Assembly: GCA_023389055.1 (NCBI GenBank)
Contig: JAEWFA010000015.1
Span: 28,135-92,134 of the forward strand
Direction: 5' to 3'
Length of the DNA stretch: 64,000 nt
Origin: Pseudomonadota bacterium
Lineage (GTDB): Bacteria; Pseudomonadota; Gammaproteobacteria; Burkholderiales; Burkholderiaceae_E
The notes beneath the pieces were generated by a model. The model saw only the letters and a program-made list of their open reading frames with translations. It ran no database searches and was not told the DNA's origin. Position numbers and translations under genes: made by a program. Positions within the stretch are counted from its first letter, which is position 1, and the number at the start of each line of letters is the position of its first letter. Of this stretch, positions 59,542 through 64,000 are shown piece by piece.

Positions 59542-60603
59542 ATGGGTTCTTCGAAGGCCACGACGCCGCTCTCGTATCGTTCTGCCGGCGTCGACATCGA
59601 CGCGGGCGATGCCCTCGTTCGCCGCATCGGGCCGCTGGCGCGCCGCACGATGCGCGAAGGGGTCCTCGGCGGCATCGGCGGTTTCGGCGCGCTGTTCGAA
59701 GTGCCACGCCGCTACCGCGAGCCGGTGCTCGTCTCCGGAACCGACGGCGTCGGCACGAAGCTCAAGCTGGCGTTCGCGCTCGACGGTCACGACACGGTCG
59801 GCATCGACCTCGTCGCAATGAGCGTCAACGACATCCTCGTCCAGGGTGCCGAGCCGCTGTTCTTTCTCGACTATTTCGCCTGCGGGCGGCTCGACGTCGA
59901 CGTCGCCGCACGCGTCGTCGCAGGCATCGCGAACGGCTGCGAGCAGGCCGGCTGCGCGCTGATCGGCGGCGAGACGGCCGAGATGCCCGACATGTACCCC
60001 GACGGCGAGTACGACCTCGCCGGATTTGCCGTCGGCGTCGTCGAGAAGTCGAAGATCATCGACGGCTCGGCAATCCGGCCCGGCGACGCGGTGCTCGGGC
60101 TGGCGTCGAGCGGCGCGCATTCGAACGGCTATTCGCTGGTGCGTCGCGTGATCGAGCGCGCCTGGGGCTCGATCGACGCACCGCAGTTGCAGGACGACTT
60201 CCACGGCGTGCGTTTCGCCGATGCGGTGCTCGCGCCCACGCGCATCTACGTGCGTCCGATGCTCGAGTTGCTCGCGCAGGTTCCGGTCAAGGGCATCGCG
60301 CACATCACCGGCGGGGGCCTGCTCGAGAACGTTCCGCGCGTGCTCCCCCAGACGGTGCAGGCGGTGCTGCATCGCGACGCGTGGACGCGCCCGCCGCTGT
60401 TCGACTGGCTCGAGCGAAACGGCGCAATCGATCCGCACGAGATGCATCGCGTCTTCAATTGCGGCATCGGGCTCGTCGTCGTCGTCGAGGCGTCCGAGAG
60501 CGAGCGCGCGCAGGCCCTGCTGCGTGCCCAGGGCGAGACGGTGTTCCGCATCGGCGAGATCGTCGAACGCGCCGACGGCGTCGTGCCTGCCGTGGTGGCC
60601 TGA
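59542..60603 (+). CDS. purM: Phosphoribosylformylglycinamidine cyclo-ligase
   Basis: A 353-residue AIR synthetase of purine synthesis. It has LSYRSAGVDIDAG, SGTDGVGTKLKLAF, MSVNDILVQGAEPLFFLDYFACG, IGGETAEMPDMYP and ITGGGLLENVPRVL, all family blocks. The ATG at 59542 is preferred, since upstream codons are non-conserved. It is divergent from hda, as in related genomes. Confidence 0.96.
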   Translation: MGSSKATTPLSYRSAGVDIDAGDALVRRIGPLARRTMREGVLGGIGGFGALFEVPRRYREPVLVSGTDGVGTKLKLAFALDGHDTVGIDLVAMSVNDILVQGAEPLFFLDYFACGRLDVDVAARVVAGIANGCEQAGCALIGGETAEMPDMYPDGEYDLAGFAVGVVEKSKIIDGSAIRPGDAVLGLASSGAHSNGYSLVRRVIERAWGSIDAPQLQDDFHGVRFADAVLAPTRIYVRPMLELLAQVPVKGIAHITGGGLLENVPRVLPQTVQAVLHRDAWTRPPLFDWLERNGAIDPHEMHRVFNCGIGLVVVVEASESERAQALLRAQGETVFRIGEIVERADGVVPAVVA

Positions 60604-60606
60604 CGA

Positions 60607-62445
60607 GTGCGCGCGGCACCGGCGACGCGCCGCGCGCATCGGGCGCGTCTTCCGGTCCTGCGCCGCGGCTTCGCCGCGTTTCTCGCGCTCGTCACGGTCG
60701 TCGCCCTCGGCCCGCTCGCTGCCCCCGACGCTGCCGCTGCGGCGAACTACGAGCTGAAGGTCGACGCGCTGGGCGAGCTCGTCGAACCGATCCGCACCCG
60801 CACGCTGGTCGGGCGCTGGATCGACGATCCCGACTTCGATCCGGCGCAAATGACGCTCTTCCTCGAACGTGCGAAGGCCGAGGCGGAGGCGATCGCGCGG
60901 GCAGCCGGGTTCTTCTCGGCGCAGGCGCAGGTGTCCTACCAGCCGGCGTCGGCCGACCGTCTGCCGGTCGTTCGGATCGACGTCGATGCCGGCGCGCGCA
61001 CGACGGTGAACCGCTTCGAGTTCGTGCTCGAGGGCCCGCCGCAGGTGCACAAGCTGCGCGAGCGACTGCTGGAGAGCTGGCCGTTGCCCGAGGGAACGTT
61101 CTTTCGCAGCGCGCCCTGGCAGTCGGGCAAGCGGCTGCTGATCGACGCCTTGCAGCAGCGCGGCTACGTGCGCGCGCGCATCGTCGAAAGCGAGGCGCGC
61201 GTCGATCCGCTGAACACGACCGCGGCGCTGACGGTGCGCATCGACAGCGGGCCGCGCCTGGATTTCGGTTCGATGACCATCGACGGCCTGTCGCGCTACG
61301 ACGCAGCCATCGTTTACGCGCTGGCCCCGTGGGAAGGCGACGGCAGGCATCCGTACGACTTCGACGAAGTGCTCGCTTTCCAGGCGCTGCTGCGCACGTC
61401 GGGCTACTTCGACTCGGCCGAAGTGCTGCCCGACTTCGCCGCGGTGCTCGCCGATCCGAAGCTGAGCACCGTGCCGATGCGCGTGGAGCTGTCGGAGCGG
61501 CGCGCGCAGCGCGTCACCCTCGGCGTGGGCGTCAGCTCCGACGAAGGCGCTCGCGCGCTGCTCGGCTACGAGCACCGCAACGTGTTCGACAAGGGCTGGC
61601 AGCTCGAGTCCGGCGTCCTGCTGCAGCGCGTGCGACGGCGCGTCTTCGCCAGCCTGCGAACGCCGCAGAAGGCGAGCGGACATTACTACCAGGGTGGCGT
61701 GCGCATCGAGCGCTTCGACGTGCAGGGCGAACTGACCGACAAGCAGACCGCGTTCATCGGCGAAGGCAAGCGCAGTCTCGACACCGACCGCTTCCTGGCG
61801 CTGCAGTACCAGACCGAGCAGCGCAACGTGCGCGGAATCGGTGATGTCCAGTCGACGCGCGCGCTGACGCTGGGCTACACCTGGAGCACGCGACGGCTCG
61901 ATTCGACGCTGGATCCGCGTCGGGGCTACACGATCAATGCGCAGGTCTCGGGCGCGTCGCACTCGGTGCTGAGCGATCGCAGCTTCGTGCGCCTGCACCT
62001 GCGCACGATGCGTTTCTGGCCGATGCCGGACGACTCGTTCCTCGACGGCGGAATCCTGATCGGGCTTGCCGAAGTCGGACAGGTGTTCGCTGCCGGTCGC
62101 GACGGAATCCCTTCGGAAAACCTGTTCCGCGCCGGCGGCACGAGCACGATCCGCGGCTACGATTTCCTCTCGCTCGGCGTGCGAGAGGGGCGCGCCGTCG
62201 TCGGCGGCCGCGTGCTCGCGCTCGGCAGCCTCGAGTACCAGCATCCGGTGCGTCGCGACTGGTACGCGGCGGCCTTCGTCGACGCCGGAGACGCGGCCGA
62301 CACCTGGGGCCGCTACGGCGCGGTGGCCGGCTATGGCGTTGGAGCTCGTTGGCGATCGCCGGTCGGCCCGGTGAGCGTCGATCTCGCCTACGGCGAGGCG
62401 GTGCGCGACTGGCGCCTGCATTTCTCGGTCGGGTACGCATTCTGA
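60607..62445 (+). CDS. tamA: Translocation and assembly module TamA (Omp85 family)
   Basis: A 612-residue outer-membrane protein. The signal peptide covers about 1-46 (ends DAAAAAN). Three POTRA-type domains follow (about 47-290), then the 16-strand barrel with the Omp85 loop motif FRAGGTSTIRGYDFLSLG and a C-terminal aromatic residue (HFSVGYAF). The start is GTG 60607, 3 bp after purM. The stop overlaps the tamB start (TGATG). With TamB it acts in outer-membrane assembly or lipid traffic. Confidence 0.93.
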   Translation: MRAAPATRRAHRARLPVLRRGFAAFLALVTVVALGPLAAPDAAAAANYELKVDALGELVEPIRTRTLVGRWIDDPDFDPAQMTLFLERAKAEAEAIARAAGFFSAQAQVSYQPASADRLPVVRIDVDAGARTTVNRFEFVLEGPPQVHKLRERLLESWPLPEGTFFRSAPWQSGKRLLIDALQQRGYVRARIVESEARVDPLNTTAALTVRIDSGPRLDFGSMTIDGLSRYDAAIVYALAPWEGDGRHPYDFDEVLAFQALLRTSGYFDSAEVLPDFAAVLADPKLSTVPMRVELSERRAQRVTLGVGVSSDEGARALLGYEHRNVFDKGWQLESGVLLQRVRRRVFASLRTPQKASGHYYQGGVRIERFDVQGELTDKQTAFIGEGKRSLDTDRFLALQYQTEQRNVRGIGDVQSTRALTLGYTWSTRRLDSTLDPRRGYTINAQVSGASHSVLSDRSFVRLHLRTMRFWPMPDDSFLDGGILIGLAEVGQVFAAGRDGIPSENLFRAGGTSTIRGYDFLSLGVREGRAVVGGRVLALGSLEYQHPVRRDWYAAAFVDAGDAADTWGRYGAVAGYGVGARWRSPVGPVSVDLAYGEAVRDWRLHFSVGYAF

Positions 62446-64000
62446 TGGCGGCACGCGACGCGTTGCGCTGGAGTCTGCGCGCTCTCGGCCTGCTGCTCGC
62501 CGTGCTGCTGGTCGCCGCCGCGGCGGCGCTCTGGTGGATCGGGCAGAGCACTTCGTTCCTGCGCTGGTCGCTCGACCGGGCCGTGGCGGCGAGCGGCGGG
62601 GCGCTCGAAGCCGGCGCGGTGCGAGGCACACTGCTGGGCGGATTCCGGATCGAGTCGCTGCACTGGCGCGACCCGGCGCGCGACGTCGGGATCGAAGGGC
62701 TGGTCGTTTCCCTGCGTCCCGATGCATTGCTGCACGGCGAAGCGCGCGCGAGCCGCGTGGAGATCGCGCAGCTGCGCGTGGCGTTGCTTGCGGCCCCTGA
62801 CGCCGCAGCCGCAGCGCCACCGCAGTCGCTGGAGCTGCCGCTGGACGTACGCGTCGATGCGCTGGGCATCGGCCGGTTGCAGATCGTGCCCGATGCCACG
62901 GCCTCGAACGAAGAGCCGGTCGTGCTCGAGCACGTTTCGTTCGCCGGGCGCTATCGCAACGGCGCGTATCGCATCGATCGCCTGGCCGCTGCCGCCCCCC
63001 GATGGGGCGAAGCGAGCGTGCAGGGAACGCTGGTCGCGCGCGCGCCTTTCGATCTGGAGGCGATGATCGAACTGGTGCCGCGCGTGGCGCTCGCCTCGCG
63101 GCCGTCGCTGTCGCTGCCTCGCGTCCGTGCGCTGGCCGACGGCACGCTCGAGGACTTCTCGGTCGTCGCGCAGGCGCTGCCTCCCGCCGGCGTCGTGTCC
63201 GGGGTCTGGATCGGCCTGGACACTCGCGTGCGTCCCTTCGCGCAGCCGACGCACGCGAAACTTGCGCCGGTCGAAGTCATGTTCGACGGGGTCGAGCCGG
63301 CGCAATTCGGCCTGGTCGACGTGCCCCAGGCCAGTCTGTCGGGCAGCGCCACGGTCCGACTGCGGGAGAAAGGCTTCGAGGGCCAGCTGCGCGTCGTGAA
63401 CGCGAAGCCCGGCCCGACCGATCGAGCCGCCGTGCCGCTGGGCTCGCTGGACGGCGCTTTCGCGTGGGCGACCGCGACGCTCGAGTTGCGCGAGTTGCGC
63501 GCCACGCTGCCCGATGGCGCGGGTCTCGCCGGAACGTTTTCGATCGACTTCGCGCAGACGCTGCAGGCGTTCGGCAGAAGCATTCCCGCCGTGCGGGGCG
63601 AAGCGAGCCTGCGCGACGTCGACCTGTCGCAACTGGACAGTCGACTCGAAAAGACGCGGCTCGGCGGCACGCTGCGCGCCGAGCGCGATCGGCTCCACGT
63701 CGACCTCGGCGATGCGAGCCGCGAGGACATCGGGCTGGCCGCGTCGCTGCGCGTCGACGGCGACCTGCTGCGCATCGACGACGCGCGACTGCGCAGCGTC
63801 GCGGGCTCGCTCGCTGCGAGCGGAAGCACCACGATGAAGGCGCCGTGGCAGGTCGATCTCGCCGGTCGTTTCGGCGAGCTGAACCCGGCGGGCGTCGAGG
63901 CGCTGCTCGCGCGCCTGGGCGTGCTCGGCGCGCCGGCGCGCCTGCAGCGGTGGAGCGGGCGCATCGGCGGGCGCTGGAGCGCGCGCGGGCGGGCGTGGCC
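62445..64000 (+). CDS. tamB: Translocation and assembly module inner-membrane protein TamB (partial)
   Basis: The first about 518 residues of a TamB-type protein, cut by the window end. An N-terminal membrane anchor is at about 13-33 (LGLLLAVLLVAAAAALWWIG), followed by SFLRWSLDRAVAASGGALEAGAVRGTLLGGFRIESLHW, typical of TamB/AsmA-like proteins, and long beta-rich repeats. It overlaps the tamA stop. Full-length TamB is usually 1200-1500 residues, so most lies outside the window. Confidence 0.92.
   Translation, partial: MAARDALRWSLRALGLLLAVLLVAAAAALWWIGQSTSFLRWSLDRAVAASGGALEAGAVRGTLLGGFRIESLHWRDPARDVGIEGLVVSLRPDALLHGEARASRVEIAQLRVALLAAPDAAAAAPPQSLELPLDVRVDALGIGRLQIVPDATASNEEPVVLEHVSFAGRYRNGAYRIDRLAAAAPRWGEASVQGTLVARAPFDLEAMIELVPRVALASRPSLSLPRVRALADGTLEDFSVVAQALPPAGVVSGVWIGLDTRVRPFAQPTHAKLAPVEVMFDGVEPAQFGLVDVPQASLSGSATVRLREKGFEGQLRVVNAKPGPTDRAAVPLGSLDGAFAWATATLELRELRATLPDGAGLAGTFSIDFAQTLQAFGRSIPAVRGEASLRDVDLSQLDSRLEKTRLGGTLRAERDRLHVDLGDASREDIGLAASLRVDGDLLRIDDARLRSVAGSLAASGSTTMKAPWQVDLAGRFGELNPAGVEALLARLGVLGAPARLQRWSGRIGGRWSARGRAW

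Overview
The window is GC-rich (by eye well above 60%) with gene content typical of a betaproteobacterium, most likely Burkholderiales-like: glcDEF, a PilV/W/X/Y1 minor-pilin operon, split pntA1/pntA2/pntB, queA-tgt...yajC-secDF, pst-phoU beside phoBR, purM divergent from a hda-HAD-pcnB-folK-dck cluster, and tamAB. This is inferred from gene order and family resemblance; no search was run. No phage, IS element, CRISPR array or rRNA was seen. One tRNA (Leu, CAA) is present.

Layout. 0.1-5.5 kb: a sigma-54-type activator translationally coupled to the glycolate oxidase genes glcD, glcE and glcF. 5.6-12.1 kb: a type IV pilin followed by fimT/pilV/pilW/pilX and pilY1, nearly all with overlapping stop/start codons. 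12.2-16.8 kb (minus): a lipoprotein, a small membrane protein, the pnt transhydrogenase operon with a large heptamer inverted repeat inside it, and a DoxX-like pseudogene. 16.9-20.4 kb: mnmA, a GST and purB. 20.5-29.3 kb (minus): secF-secD-yajC, an exosortase-type acyltransferase set into the usual tgt/yajC junction, tgt, queA, a GH15 glycosidase and tRNA-Leu. 29.5-33.1 kb: cystathionine beta-synthase, a cystathionine lyase/synthase-type enzyme and a LysR regulator. 33.3-35.5 kb: a small secreted protein, a LysR relic and a catalase. 35.6-42.9 kb: a K+/H+ antiporter, an acyl-CoA synthetase, a lipoamide-dehydrogenase-like flavoprotein and two adjacent acyl-CoA dehydrogenases. 43.0-52.1 kb: a small Pho-box gene, pstSCAB-phoU, and on the other strand manC-thpR-phoB-phoR. 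52.2-64 kb: galE, small genes, panC, dck, a DUF486 protein, folK, pcnB, a HAD phosphatase, hda, then purM, tamA and the start of tamB.

Working together: GlcDEF oxidises glycolate to glyoxylate. The pilus genes form the priming/tip complex. PstSCAB-PhoU signals phosphate status to PhoR/PhoB, and two Pho-box-like sites lie at the small gene and at pstS. CBS plus the downstream PLP enzyme form a transsulfuration pair. SecDF-YajC assists export, and TamAB assists outer-membrane assembly and lipid traffic.

The strongest unusual signal is at 32.0-33.95 kb. A divergent pair (LysR gene and small secreted-protein gene) seems to have been tandemly duplicated and then decayed reciprocally: copy A keeps the LysR and has lost the small protein, copy B keeps the small protein, a LysR-type operator and a terminator, but its LysR is a 64-residue in-frame relic. 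Other points are a candidate small RNA with an orphan intrinsic terminator (about 24.9-25.0 kb), a Pho-box-preceded 65-residue protein, and three genes whose -10 elements imply very short or absent leaders.
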